Shown here piece by piece: positions 44,370-53,299 of a stretch of 64,000 nucleotides of DNA. The translations under genes were made by a program, and so were the position numbers. The notes beneath the pieces were generated by a model. That model saw only the letters and a list, made by a program, of their open reading frames with translations. It searched no databases and was not told the origin of the DNA. The DNA comes from an uncultured Acidobacteriia bacterium (GTDB lineage Bacteria > Acidobacteriota > Terriglobia > Bryobacterales > Bryobacteraceae). The stretch is taken from NCBI GenBank assembly GCA_903923395.1, contig CAIXXM010000030.1:62001-126000 (forward strand). Direction: 5' to 3'. Numbering within the stretch: position 1 is the first letter of the stretch; each line of letters starts with the position of its first letter.

Positions 44370-45671
44370 TTACAAGGCCAACTTCGGCCTGGGCTGTGTC
44401 TTTAAATGCCACGGTTTCCGCATCTCACGGTGCAGCATCTGTGCCGCCTTCTTGTTGCCGTTAATCGTTTCATGCACGTCATCAAAGTGAATGCGCTCCC
44501 CGGTCCGGAACGCGATATCCCCCAGCAGGCCGCCCTTCGACAAACGGTGCCCGTAGCGAACATTACAGGTGGTCTGTAAGTTGCGCGACTTGACGGCATC
44601 CAGGAACTCGCGGATATGTCCCGGTGAATCCGGAATCGTTTGCGGCGGCGGAACGAAATCCTCTATCTTCTTGCCTTTAACCCAGACCTCATGTTTCGTA
44701 TAGTTGGTGACCAGTGAGGCCTCCGTGCCCTCAAATACACAGCCGATGCTGCCCATATGTTCGAAACCAGTCACGGGAGTAGCGCGCAGGCTGAAGGTGT
44801 AGACGAAGTTGGGATATTCGTACACCGCCTCCACAACATCGGGAGTCTCCGTGGGATCATCCTGCAGCCACTTACCGCCGGTGGAAGATACAGACAAGGG
44901 AGCCTGTAAGTCCAGCGCCCAATAGACGACGTCTGAGATATGGCACCAGAAGTCCATATACATGCCGCCCGAGTAATCCCAGAAATACCTATAGTAGAAA
45001 TGCGAACGCAGGGGTGTGTAAGGTTTCTTCGGTGCCGGACCCTGCCAGAAGTCATAATCGAAACCTTCCCTCGGCGCGGCTGGTTCCTGCGTCTTATAGG
45101 GTGTGATCGAAGAGGCCTTCCAGGCGTGCGCCCTCACAATTTTGCCCAGCTTACCTGACTTCACAATCTCCACCACACGCCGGTAATTCGGATTTGCGTT
45201 GTGAATGTGATTGCCCATCTGTGTAACGCGGGCATGATTGAGTGATGCATCAGCCATGGCGCGGCCCTCGGCCACGCTGAAGCTGAGCGGCTTCTCGACA
45301 AAAACATCCTTGCCTGCTTCGAAAGCCTGCACCGTGGGGATGGCATGCCAGTGGTCCGGCGTCACCACGGTAACTGCATCGATATCCTTGCGCTCCAGCA
45401 GCTTGCGGAAGTCGGTGTATCTTTCCGGCGCCGTGCCGCTGGCATCCTTTGCGACGGCAATCGCACGGTCCAGATGCAGCGGGTCCAAATCGCAGATCGC
45501 TGCCACTTTCACATCCGCCTGTTTCAGAAACTCACGCAGCCGGGAAGTTCCCTGCCCGCCGACGCCAATCATCCCCATGACAATCTGATCATTCGGGCCT
45601 TTCGAAGCGGCGAGGGCGCGGTAGTTTGCAGCCGTGAGCGCGGCAGTGCGGAGCAGATCTCTTCTGGTCAT
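44370..45671 (-). CDS. Gfo/Idh/MocA-family oxidoreductase with twin-arginine-like signal
   Basis: This is a 433-residue NAD(P)-dependent sugar or inositol oxidoreductase. The N-terminus TRRDLLRTAALTAANYRALA is a twin-arginine-type leader, so the protein is probably exported folded with its cofactor. The Rossmann motif is MGMIGVGGQGTSRLREF, the EKP motif lies in DVFVEKPLSFS, and the C-terminal substrate domain contains YYRYFWDYSGGMYMDFWCHISDVVYWAL. The ATG at 45671 lies 8 bases after GGAAGG and is preferred over the ATG 6 bases earlier. The open frame continues upstream through the neighbouring pseudogene, but that part is not coding. The substrate is unknown. Confidence 0.9.
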   Translation of the reverse strand: MTRRDLLRTAALTAANYRALAASKGPNDQIVMGMIGVGGQGTSRLREFLKQADVKVAAICDLDPLHLDRAIAVAKDASGTAPERYTDFRKLLERKDIDAVTVVTPDHWHAIPTVQAFEAGKDVFVEKPLSFSVAEGRAMADASLNHARVTQMGNHIHNANPNYRRVVEIVKSGKLGKIVRAHAWKASSITPYKTQEPAAPREGFDYDFWQGPAPKKPYTPLRSHFYYRYFWDYSGGMYMDFWCHISDVVYWALDLQAPLSVSSTGGKWLQDDPTETPDVVEAVYEYPNFVYTFSLRATPVTGFEHMGSIGCVFEGTEASLVTNYTKHEVWVKGKKIEDFVPPPQTIPDSPGHIREFLDAVKSRNLQTTCNVRYGHRLSKGGLLGDIAFRTGERIHFDDVHETINGNKKAAQMLHREMRKPWHLKTQPRPKLAL

Positions 45672-45721
45672 CGACATATCCTTCCCATAGTAGTTATCAT
45701 GGGCGGTACAATTCCTGAAGC

Positions 45722-46239
45722 TATGACCCCGGTGCCCTCGTCGCGGCACTGCAAGCCTCCGCCCATCCTGTGTTCGAGTTCCGACAGGGCGAACCGATCC
45801 AGCCACTGTACGGCACCTGGCGCTTCCAACCAGGCGACTCACCGCAACGCGACGGCATTCTCACGTGGGCCAAACCGGGATTTCGACGATTCCCATTGGG
45901 CCACGATGGACCTGCAAGGCGCTCCCGCCGTCAGGGACCCCCGCCTTTGGCAACCTAGGCTTCATGCCAGGATGGACCGCACGTGGTTATCCCGGACATT
46001 ATGGTTTCGCGTGATATCGTGCGCGAATCCACATCCAGGATCCCGGGCGGCCTCTTGCTGGGTTCCTGCTGTCGGCAATACTGGAGAACCTGCGGAGCGG
46101 AGAGGTAAGGGATCGTATTCTTGGCCAGTTCACAAGTATATTCGTCTCCATCCTGGCACTGCTGGGAGCTATCGGCGCGTTCGCACTGTGACCGGAAGAC
46201 GACATCACCGTGGTGCAGGTCAACCTTTCCGCGGCTTGA
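45722..46239 (+). pseudogene. Broken SpoIIE/PP2C-like sensor phosphatase
   Basis: Three plus-strand frames must be joined to read this. Frame one gives FEFRQGEPIQPLYGTWRFQPGDSP. Frame two gives FDDSHWATMDLQGAPAVRDP. Frame three gives GFMPGWTARGYPGHYGFA, an in-frame TGA where tryptophan is expected, then YRARIHIQDPG. This is the extracytoplasmic sensor start of large Acidobacterial signalling proteins. The sequence then jumps to an unclear segment and closes with PEDDITVVQV, which resembles the terminal motif of PP2C/SpoIIE phosphatases. At least two frameshifts, one nonsense codon and a large internal deletion are visible. The exact parent family is an inference. Confidence 0.58.
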
Positions 46240-46240
46240 C

Positions 46241-48145
46241 TTAGCGCAGATCCACTTCCAGCAACTGGATCGAGTAAGCCGGTACCGTGTGCGTGAGCTT
46301 GCCGCCATTGACAGAGAGCTTCGATCCCACCGGAACAATTCGCGCGGGCGCAGTAATCGAATTCGTCGCCCAGGTTGTCGCCGCATGCAGCGTCTGAACA
46401 TTTACGGGATGAACGCCGCCACCGGCCCCGGTAAGTGACAGTGTTACCGGCTGCGCCATGGACGACGCATTGACCAGCTTGATACAGGCCTTCGCACCTG
46501 GCGTGTAGGTCACCGATTGGAAGAACTTATCACCGGCACCGCTCAGGTCCGCCTGTGCCGTTTGACTGCCCAGACACGAAGCAAACATCACCTGTGTGTA
46601 ATAAGACGGCGAACCATAACTCGTCATGGCATCATACCCGATCAGATCACTGCTCCACTGCATGCCGCCGGGATTTACATTCACCAATAGCGGTGCATAA
46701 GCTGCCATGACGACAATGTCGCTGTTGCGCTCCAGTCCGGTAAGGAATGCTGCATCGCCAAGCGCGGAACCGAAATTCGGAGTCGGGGAACCCTCGCGCG
46801 TCGCCCACTCGCCGACGAAGATCTTCGGACCCTTGCGGTCGGTTTGATCGTACTTCTTCGCCAGATCAAACATGCCCTGTTCCCGCTGGTAGTAATGATC
46901 GTCGAGCACGTCCGGCGTCATTCCCTTCACCGGCATGGTCGCAATGATTTCCAACTTCGGATACTTAGCCTTGATCGCCTTGTAGAACTGCGCGTAGCGG
47001 CCATCATACGTCTTCGCCTTGTCAAAGTTATCCTCATTGCCAACTTCCACATAGCGCAAAGGGAATGGCGCCGGATGCCCGTTCTGGAAGCGGACGGCAC
47101 CCCATTTCGTCTCCGGTCCGCCTGTCACGTATTCAATTTCTTCGAGCGCTTCCTGCACGTAGGGATCGAGATCCGGACCAGGCTTCACCACCTGTCCGCC
47201 CAGCGAGTACCCGCCATAAACCGCCAGCACCGGCTCCATTTTCAGGTCTTCACACCATTCCAGGAATTCCAGCAGCCCCATGCCGTCCGTGGAATGGTAA
47301 CTCCAGGTGCCGGGATGTGTGGGACGGTCCACCAGCGGGCCAATCGTCTTCTTCCACTGGTAGCGGCTCTCGATGCGGTTGCCCTCCAGATAGTTGCCCC
47401 CGGGGAAGCGCAGGAATGATGGCCGCATCTTGGCAAGCATCTCCATCAGATCCGGGCGGTTCCCGTTCACGCGGTTCTTATAGGTCGGCGGAAAGAGAGA
47501 AACCAGTTGGAACCATAGTGTCCCAGGGCGCTCCACCTTGATTTCCAGATGATTTTCAGCCGACGCTGCACCCGCGGCGGACTTCATGCTGAACTTATAC
47601 TCTTTCCAGGCCGAACCCTCCACACTTACCGCGGTGCCGGCCAGCACCTTCCCGGTAAGATCCTCCACCAGTTCCACGCGAAGTGGCACCGCACCGGCGG
47701 CATCGCTCTTGGCGAAAAACGAACCTGTGAAGGGCGTATTCGCCCGGACCGGCATCCCCCAGTAACCTTCATTCAAGAGCACGGCCGGATTCGCGGCATC
47801 GGCACGCGTCACCTCAAACTTGCCACTATTGGTCAGCGCGGAAGATGGCCCGGTCTTCGAATCCACCGTAAGCTTCGCAGCTGCCGTTCCCTTCTCCACC
47901 ACATACCAGTTCAGGACGCCGGTCCAATCCGAACGGAAGGTCCGGTTGCGAACCAACTCGGCATAGAGTCCGCCATCGTAAGAGTAGTTGATCTCCTCTG
48001 TCATCAAGCCATAGAGCATCGGACTCACCGGTGCCTTGGGCTGACTGAGATCAATCTTCAACGCAGCACCCGGCTGCGCCTGCAGAAGCACTGCCGCTGC
48101 ACTGAATGCGCCAATCGCCAGAAAAGGGAAACCACACAGTTTCAT
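46241..48145 (-). CDS. Secreted GH51-type alpha-L-arabinofuranosidase
   Basis: This is a 634-residue enzyme releasing terminal arabinofuranose from arabinoxylan, arabinan or similar plant polymers. The signal peptide starts at the chosen ATG (CGFPFLAIGAFSAAAVLLQAQ). The family opening PVSPMLYGLMTEEINYSYDGGLYAELVRNR is followed by a carbohydrate-binding-like domain (about 85-215) and a TIM barrel. The barrel shows FLRFPGGNYLEG, the acid/base glutamate in YVEVGNED and the nucleophile glutamate in FVGEWATR. A C-terminal beta-sandwich completes it. An in-frame ATG 27 bases upstream would give a longer leader. It is divergent from a membrane glycosyltransferase-like gene. Confidence 0.93.
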   Translation of the reverse strand: MKLCGFPFLAIGAFSAAAVLLQAQPGAALKIDLSQPKAPVSPMLYGLMTEEINYSYDGGLYAELVRNRTFRSDWTGVLNWYVVEKGTAAAKLTVDSKTGPSSALTNSGKFEVTRADAANPAVLLNEGYWGMPVRANTPFTGSFFAKSDAAGAVPLRVELVEDLTGKVLAGTAVSVEGSAWKEYKFSMKSAAGAASAENHLEIKVERPGTLWFQLVSLFPPTYKNRVNGNRPDLMEMLAKMRPSFLRFPGGNYLEGNRIESRYQWKKTIGPLVDRPTHPGTWSYHSTDGMGLLEFLEWCEDLKMEPVLAVYGGYSLGGQVVKPGPDLDPYVQEALEEIEYVTGGPETKWGAVRFQNGHPAPFPLRYVEVGNEDNFDKAKTYDGRYAQFYKAIKAKYPKLEIIATMPVKGMTPDVLDDHYYQREQGMFDLAKKYDQTDRKGPKIFVGEWATREGSPTPNFGSALGDAAFLTGLERNSDIVVMAAYAPLLVNVNPGGMQWSSDLIGYDAMTSYGSPSYYTQVMFASCLGSQTAQADLSGAGDKFFQSVTYTPGAKACIKLVNASSMAQPVTLSLTGAGGGVHPVNVQTLHAATTWATNSITAPARIVPVGSKLSVNGGKLTHTVPAYSIQLLEVDLR

Positions 48146-48208
48146 GCCGTCTAAGTTATCAGAACGCTGCATCGCCGATTCTCACCGGTGCAATGCGATC
48201 CTATCCCC

Positions 48209-49690
48209 ATGAGGCTCGCTTTCCCCGCGGCTTGTGCTGTCGCCGCCTGTATCTGCGCTGTACTCCTCACCGTCCGCATGTTTCTCGGGCCGTTCGGGGG
48301 ACCCGTTCCCATCCACTCGCCCCTGAATCTCGAAGGCATCTTCGCGCTCCTTGTGCTGCTGACCGCCGCGCTCCGCAGCCGCAAGACTCCTATTGAACTC
48401 CGCGGCTATTGGCCCGGCTGGGTGAGCCTGGCTGTCATCGCCATCCTCATTCTGGGGGCATTTGGGCGCAATTTGAGTTTTCCCCTGCTCGCCGACGACT
48501 ATCCCCATATCTGGAATGCGCGGCACATCACCTGGAATTCTGCGCTGGCACACTTCACGCAACCGGAACCCGACCGTTTCTTCCGGCCACTGGTGTATTG
48601 GGCATACGGTCTCGAAGCCCCTTTTGCCGGCTTGAACCCCGCGATCTGGCGCAGTATCAGCCTCATGTGGCACGTCGCCGCGTCGCTGCTGGTGTACGGC
48701 GTGTTGCGCGCCATCCATGCCGAGCGACTGGGTGCCTTCGCCGGAGCCGCCCTCTTTGCGGTCCACGGCGCGCGCCCGGAAGCCGTCTTCTGGGTCGCGG
48801 CACGCTTTGATCTCATGGCCGCAACGTTTGGATTACTCGCCCTGTGGCTGCTGCTCAAATGGCGGACGAATTGGTCGCTCGCTGCCTTGATTCCGGCCCT
48901 GCTCTGCAAGGAATCAGCCTTCGTGTTCCCGTTGCTTGCGTTGCTGTTCGTCATGGTGGAGAACCGCTCCTGGACCAATGCCGCCAAACGGCTCTGGGGA
49001 TGGTTCGCCGCCGCTGCTGTGGTCTTTGCCTGGCGGCTCCATGTGCTGGGCGAAATCGGTGGCTATCACAATACGGCTGATGGACGGCCCACCATCTTCA
49101 ACCTGCGGCTTTCCACCACGCTAAAAGGCTTCTTCGTGCGCGCCTGGGCCGCATTGATGGTGCCACTGAATTGGACGGATTCGCCGGACATCGCCATCAG
49201 CCTTCTTGGCTTCGGAGCGCTGCTGACCCTCGTCTGGTTTGCCTGGCGCGGTGGCAACCGGAAGCTGATCCTCACGGGTCTTGCCGTCTTCCTGATTGCG
49301 GCGCTGCCTGTCCACCAATTCCTGTCGATTGGTGACGACCTTGAAAAGTCCCGCGTTCTCTATCTGCCGTCACTCGGTTTCGCGATGGTGCTCGCCGGAC
49401 TTACCCGCGGACCGCTTGCCGTTAACCTGCTTGGGATCTTCCTTGCGTTTCACCTCGCGGCACTTGATCACAACCTGGCAATCTGGCAGCGCACCGGAAT
49501 CCTCGCCCGGCAGACCTGCCAGCAGGCGGAAAGTCCGCAGGGTTACGCCACAGTGCCAGACATGCCGAACGTGGTGGATGGTGTTTACTTCCTGAAAACC
49601 GGCTATCCACATTGTGCGTGGCTCGACGGCAAGACAACACCAGCGCCGCAGACGCTCCATTGGGATGACAAGACGCGCCGGCTGAGGTAA
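48209..49690 (+). CDS. Polytopic membrane protein, GT-C-like glycosyltransferase candidate
   Basis: This product of about 493 residues has ten or more hydrophobic helices. The first periplasmic loop carries an acidic motif after helix 3 (FPLLADDYPHIWNARH), the DD/DE-type motif expected for GT-C enzymes such as PMT, ArnT and TMTC-type proteins that use lipid-linked sugars. It continues with FFRPLVYWAYGLE. Further family-like features are LFAVHGARPEAVFWVAARFDLMAA and ALLCKESAFVFPLL. A soluble tail of about 70 residues ends the protein. The start is either GTG at 48188 or ATG at 48209; the latter opens directly into a helix. No substrate can be named. Confidence 0.72.
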   Translation: MRLAFPAACAVAACICAVLLTVRMFLGPFGGPVPIHSPLNLEGIFALLVLLTAALRSRKTPIELRGYWPGWVSLAVIAILILGAFGRNLSFPLLADDYPHIWNARHITWNSALAHFTQPEPDRFFRPLVYWAYGLEAPFAGLNPAIWRSISLMWHVAASLLVYGVLRAIHAERLGAFAGAALFAVHGARPEAVFWVAARFDLMAATFGLLALWLLLKWRTNWSLAALIPALLCKESAFVFPLLALLFVMVENRSWTNAAKRLWGWFAAAAVVFAWRLHVLGEIGGYHNTADGRPTIFNLRLSTTLKGFFVRAWAALMVPLNWTDSPDIAISLLGFGALLTLVWFAWRGGNRKLILTGLAVFLIAALPVHQFLSIGDDLEKSRVLYLPSLGFAMVLAGLTRGPLAVNLLGIFLAFHLAALDHNLAIWQRTGILARQTCQQAESPQGYATVPDMPNVVDGVYFLKTGYPHCAWLDGKTTPAPQTLHWDDKTRRLR

Positions 49691-49692
49691 CT

Positions 49693-52533
49693 TCAGCTTC
49701 GGAGGAACCGGCCGGTGTGTGTATCGGCTTTTGCCACTTGCTCAGGCGTTCCCTGCGCCACCACTTTGCCGCCACCGCCGCCGACTTCAGGCCCCATGTC
49801 GATGACCCAGTCCGCGGCACGGATCACATCCAGATTGTGCTCGATGATGAGTAATGAACCGCCATTATCAATCAAACGCTCGAAAGCTGTCAGCAGTTTG
49901 GTGATGTCATCGAAGTGCAGTCCGGTGGTCGGCTCATCGCAGATGAACAGAGTGCCGTCATTTGTCGATTGTGCCAGGTAAGCCGCCAGCTTGACCCGCT
50001 GCGCTTCCCCGCCCGAAAGCGTCGTTGCTGACTGCCCCAGCCGCAGATAGCCCAGCCCCACTTCATCGAGTAACTTCAACTTGGTGACCAGCCGCCCGGT
50101 GTCATGGAAGAAACCAATCGCCTCCCGGACGGTAAGTTGCAGGACCTCATTGATATTTAAGCCCTTGTACTTAATCTCCAGGATCCCCGACTTATATCTC
50201 GTCCCTTTACACTCATCACAGACCAGTTCCACATCGGCGAGAAACTGCATCTCTACGGTGACTGTGCCATCACCCTGGCAGACCTCGCAGCGTCCGCCGG
50301 GTACGTTGAATGAGAAATGGCCCGCGGAATAACCGCGCTTCTCAGCCATGGGCACGGCAGCAAATAAACCGCGAATCACGTCAAACGCTTTGATGTAAGT
50401 GACCGGGTTGGAGCGCGGCGTACGCCCAATCGGCGTCTGGTCGATCATGATCACTTCCCGGATCTTATCCGCACCTTCCAGCCTGGTGCAGGTCATCCGG
50501 GGAGTATCATTGACTCCACCCGTTTCCTCATCCTCAGTTTCTTTTTGCTCTGCCTGGATCAACTTCGATTGCAGGGATTTCCAGATCACCTCATGCACAA
50601 GGGAGGATTTGCCAGAGCCAGAGACTCCGGTGATCACGCACATCAGCCCCAGCGGAACGGTAACATCAATGCCCTTGATGTTATGAATCCGCGCCCCGAA
50701 AACCTGCAGGACATTCTTCTTATCCACTTTCCGGCGGTGTTTCCGGTGACTTACCTGGGCATCTCCACGGAGATATTTAGAAGTAAGTGAAGCGCCACCA
50801 TCGGACAGCAACTTTGCGTAATCCCCTTCGAAAACCACGCTGCCGCCGCTCTCCCCCGCACCCGGCCCGAGATCGAGGATATGATCGGCAGCCTTCATGA
50901 CGTCCGGATCATGCTCGACCACCAGGATGGTATTTCCGAGATCGCGCAGTTCGTGCAGGATGTTGATCAGCCGTTCGGTATCGCGGGAATGGAGTCCAAT
51001 GGAGGGCTCATCGAGAACATAGAGCGCACCCACCAGACGGGAACCAAGACACGTCGCGAGTTGGATGCGCTGTGCTTCGCCGCCGGAGAGCGTCGCGGAT
51101 AAACGGTCCAGAGTCAGATATTCCAGGCCGACATCATAGAGGAACTTCAAGCGCTGCTGGATTTCCACCAGCACTTTGCCGGCGATGCCCTGCTCTTCCG
51201 GGGTGAGCACCAAACCGTCGAAAAAGTCTCTGGCCTCGCTGATGTTCGCGCGCGTGGCTTCCGTGATGGTCTTGCCGCCCACCTTCACATACAACGCTTC
51301 CTTGCGCAAACGCGCCCCGAGGCACTGCGGACACTTCGCATAGCCGCGATACCGGCTCAGAAACACGCGCACATGCAGCTTGTATTTCTTCGTGTCCAGA
51401 AAGTTAAAAAACTGGCGGACCCCGTCGACTTTCTTATCACCCTCCAGCACCAGTTCCTGTTCGGCTTCGGTCAGGTCGGCGAAGGGGACATTCAGGCGGA
51501 CACGTCCCGCGGCCTGCCGGCGGAAATCCAGATACCATTCCCTGCCCTTTGGCTTGGTCCAGGGCTCTACGGCACCTTCTTCGAGAGACAAGCCACGGTT
51601 GGGGATAATCAAATCCGTGGAGTAATCGATGGTGTTGCCGAAACCCTGACATCGGGAACAGGCCCCGGCCGGTGAGTTGAAGCTGAAGAGCACCGGCTCG
51701 GGTGTGCGGAACTCCAGCATGTCGTACTTGCAGAGAAACCGCTCGCTGAACAGTAATTGCGTCCCGGCTTTGGGACCGGAAGCGTACTCAAAGATCGCGT
51801 CGCCCGCCTCGCGGTAGCAGGATTCCGTGGAGTCCACAATCCGCTGGCGTCCATCGCGGCTGATGGCAATACGATCCACCAGGGAGTACACGGGCTTCGA
51901 CCAATCGAGATCAATCAGTGATTCGGGTGTGGAGAACTCAAACGTCTTGTCGCCCTGCCGCAGACGGTTGAAGCCGCGGGCGCGCAACTCCATCAGGCGT
52001 TCTTTGGGAACATGCCCTGCCTCATGAGCAACAGGAAACAGGATATAGAAGCGGGTCCCGTCGGCTTCCTGCAGCAGTTCATGCGCTACATGATCGACGG
52101 TGTCTTTCCGGATCTGCCTCCCGCACTTCGGGCAAAACGTCCGGCCGGCGCGCGCCCACAAGAGGCGCATATAGTCGTAAATCTCAGTGGTGGTGGCCAC
52201 CGTGGAGCGGGAATTGCGCGTGGTATTTTTCTGCCGGATGGCGATGGCCGGGGCAATGCCCTCAATGTCGTCCACCGCGGGCTTTTCCATCCGCTCCAGG
52301 AATTGCCTCGCGTAAGCGGACAGCGATTCCACATAGCGCCGCTGCCCTTCGGCATAGATGGTGTCAAAGGCAAGAGAAGACTTGCCTGAGCCAGAAACAC
52401 CCGTGACCACAGTCAGGCAATTGTGCGGAATCGCAACCGTCAAATTCTTGAGGTTGTGAAGACGCGCACCCTTTACCAGGATGGCCGATACTTCGTCAGT
52501 TTTTTGGGAGGGATTCAACGCAGCGCCGATCAC
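49693..52533 (-). CDS. uvrA: Excinuclease ABC subunit A
   Basis: This is a 946-residue DNA-damage recognition ATPase of nucleotide excision repair. Two ABC modules are present: Walker A sequences TGVSGSGKSSLAFDT and TGVSGSGKSSLVHEV, two LSGGEAQR signatures, and Walker B regions YVLDEPSIGLH and ICDEPTTGLH. Zinc modules CPKCGRQ, CSRCQGFG...CPQCLGARL and CEVCQGDG...CDECKGTRY are intact, as is DQTPIGRTPRSNP. The start is a GTG at 52531-52533 without a clear ribosome site. No uvrB or uvrC is nearby. The upstream hairpin isolates it from the tsaB transcript. Confidence 0.97.
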   Translation of the reverse strand: MIGAALNPSQKTDEVSAILVKGARLHNLKNLTVAIPHNCLTVVTGVSGSGKSSLAFDTIYAEGQRRYVESLSAYARQFLERMEKPAVDDIEGIAPAIAIRQKNTTRNSRSTVATTTEIYDYMRLLWARAGRTFCPKCGRQIRKDTVDHVAHELLQEADGTRFYILFPVAHEAGHVPKERLMELRARGFNRLRQGDKTFEFSTPESLIDLDWSKPVYSLVDRIAISRDGRQRIVDSTESCYREAGDAIFEYASGPKAGTQLLFSERFLCKYDMLEFRTPEPVLFSFNSPAGACSRCQGFGNTIDYSTDLIIPNRGLSLEEGAVEPWTKPKGREWYLDFRRQAAGRVRLNVPFADLTEAEQELVLEGDKKVDGVRQFFNFLDTKKYKLHVRVFLSRYRGYAKCPQCLGARLRKEALYVKVGGKTITEATRANISEARDFFDGLVLTPEEQGIAGKVLVEIQQRLKFLYDVGLEYLTLDRLSATLSGGEAQRIQLATCLGSRLVGALYVLDEPSIGLHSRDTERLINILHELRDLGNTILVVEHDPDVMKAADHILDLGPGAGESGGSVVFEGDYAKLLSDGGASLTSKYLRGDAQVSHRKHRRKVDKKNVLQVFGARIHNIKGIDVTVPLGLMCVITGVSGSGKSSLVHEVIWKSLQSKLIQAEQKETEDEETGGVNDTPRMTCTRLEGADKIREVIMIDQTPIGRTPRSNPVTYIKAFDVIRGLFAAVPMAEKRGYSAGHFSFNVPGGRCEVCQGDGTVTVEMQFLADVELVCDECKGTRYKSGILEIKYKGLNINEVLQLTVREAIGFFHDTGRLVTKLKLLDEVGLGYLRLGQSATTLSGGEAQRVKLAAYLAQSTNDGTLFICDEPTTGLHFDDITKLLTAFERLIDNGGSLLIIEHNLDVIRAADWVIDMGPEVGGGGGKVVAQGTPEQVAKADTHTGRFLRS

Positions 52534-52620
52534 TAAATTTTACCAGTCACGCGAACCAAATCGCGTATGGCGCGTATATATCTACAGACGCTGCCATGAA
52601 CCCCCTTCAGGCAGATTAAA

Positions 52621-52650
52621 GGGGTCCGGTTTTTGAGATTTCCGGACCCC
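52621..52650 (-). terminator. Rho-independent terminator of the tsaB transcript
   Basis: A perfect 9-bp stem GGGGTCCGG / CCGGACCCC with a 12-base loop lies 10 bases past the tsaB stop on the minus strand and is followed there by TTTAAT. It separates tsaB from uvrA, which must have its own promoter in the remaining 87 bases. Confidence 0.8.
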
Positions 52651-52660
52651 ATCCCGCGAT

Positions 52661-53299
52661 CTAACTTTCCTTCCAGAAAATTTCCGCGTCTGAGCGGCGC
52701 ACATAGTTGGCGTCGAGAGCTTCGGGCACACTGATATTGGACTGCGCCAGCCTGCCAATTCCGCCCGCCAGTGCCAGTGGCGCTTGCAGAAACGTATCTC
52801 CGTCGCGCACCGGCACCACCGTGCGATCGGAACAGATCCATTCCACTGCAGCCGCAGGCAACTCGCGCACAAATACTTCCATCGGACAGACGCGCTCATC
52901 CAGAATCTGGTGTCCAGAGGCATCCCACAGCGCAGCGTAAACCTCCCCGCGCCGTGCATCGATCACAGTGGCGCGCAGTGGCGCTACCCCCAGCTCTGCC
53001 AGCACACGAAGGTTCGAAACGGCTGCCGCAGCCTTGCCGTTGACTTCCGCTAAAGACTTCACGGCCGCGAGACCAATCCTGACTCCGGTAAACGACCCTG
53101 GTCCTGCCGCAGCAGCGAATAACCCGACGTCTTGCAGCGTGCACCCCTGCCGTTGCAACAGAGCGGAAATCTCCGGAAAGATCACCCCGCTGAAGCCCTC
53201 GGGCTCATGCAGGGACACCTCTTCGATAACGCGTTGCCCGCTGACCAGAGCGATGCTTCCATGTTCCCCGGTTGTATCCAACGCCAATGTCAGCATCAT
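52661..53299 (-). CDS. tsaB: tRNA threonylcarbamoyladenosine biosynthesis protein TsaB
   Basis: This is a 212-residue inactive ASKHA-fold paralogue of TsaD that forms the TsaBD heterodimer needed for t6A37 synthesis in tRNA. LALDTTGEHGSIAL is the N-terminal ATPase-like loop, and AAAAGPGSFTGVRIGLAAVKSLAEV is the diagnostic TsaB motif. The length is typical. The ATG overlaps the stop of the upstream secreted glycosidase-like gene (ATGA), so tsaB is translated from that gene's message, an odd pairing. Its partner tsaD lies in this window at about 59-60 kb on the other strand. Confidence 0.95.
   Translation of the reverse strand: MMLTLALDTTGEHGSIALVSGQRVIEEVSLHEPEGFSGVIFPEISALLQRQGCTLQDVGLFAAAAGPGSFTGVRIGLAAVKSLAEVNGKAAAAVSNLRVLAELGVAPLRATVIDARRGEVYAALWDASGHQILDERVCPMEVFVRELPAAAVEWICSDRTVVPVRDGDTFLQAPLALAGGIGRLAQSNISVPEALDANYVRRSDAEIFWKES

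Noticed and set aside
44360-44400. Repeated AGGCC/GGCCT dyads between convergent tetR and Gfo/Idh genes, considered as a terminator
   Set aside because: The arms are only 5-6 bp and overlap the last codons of the oxidoreductase gene, so the signal is too weak to list.
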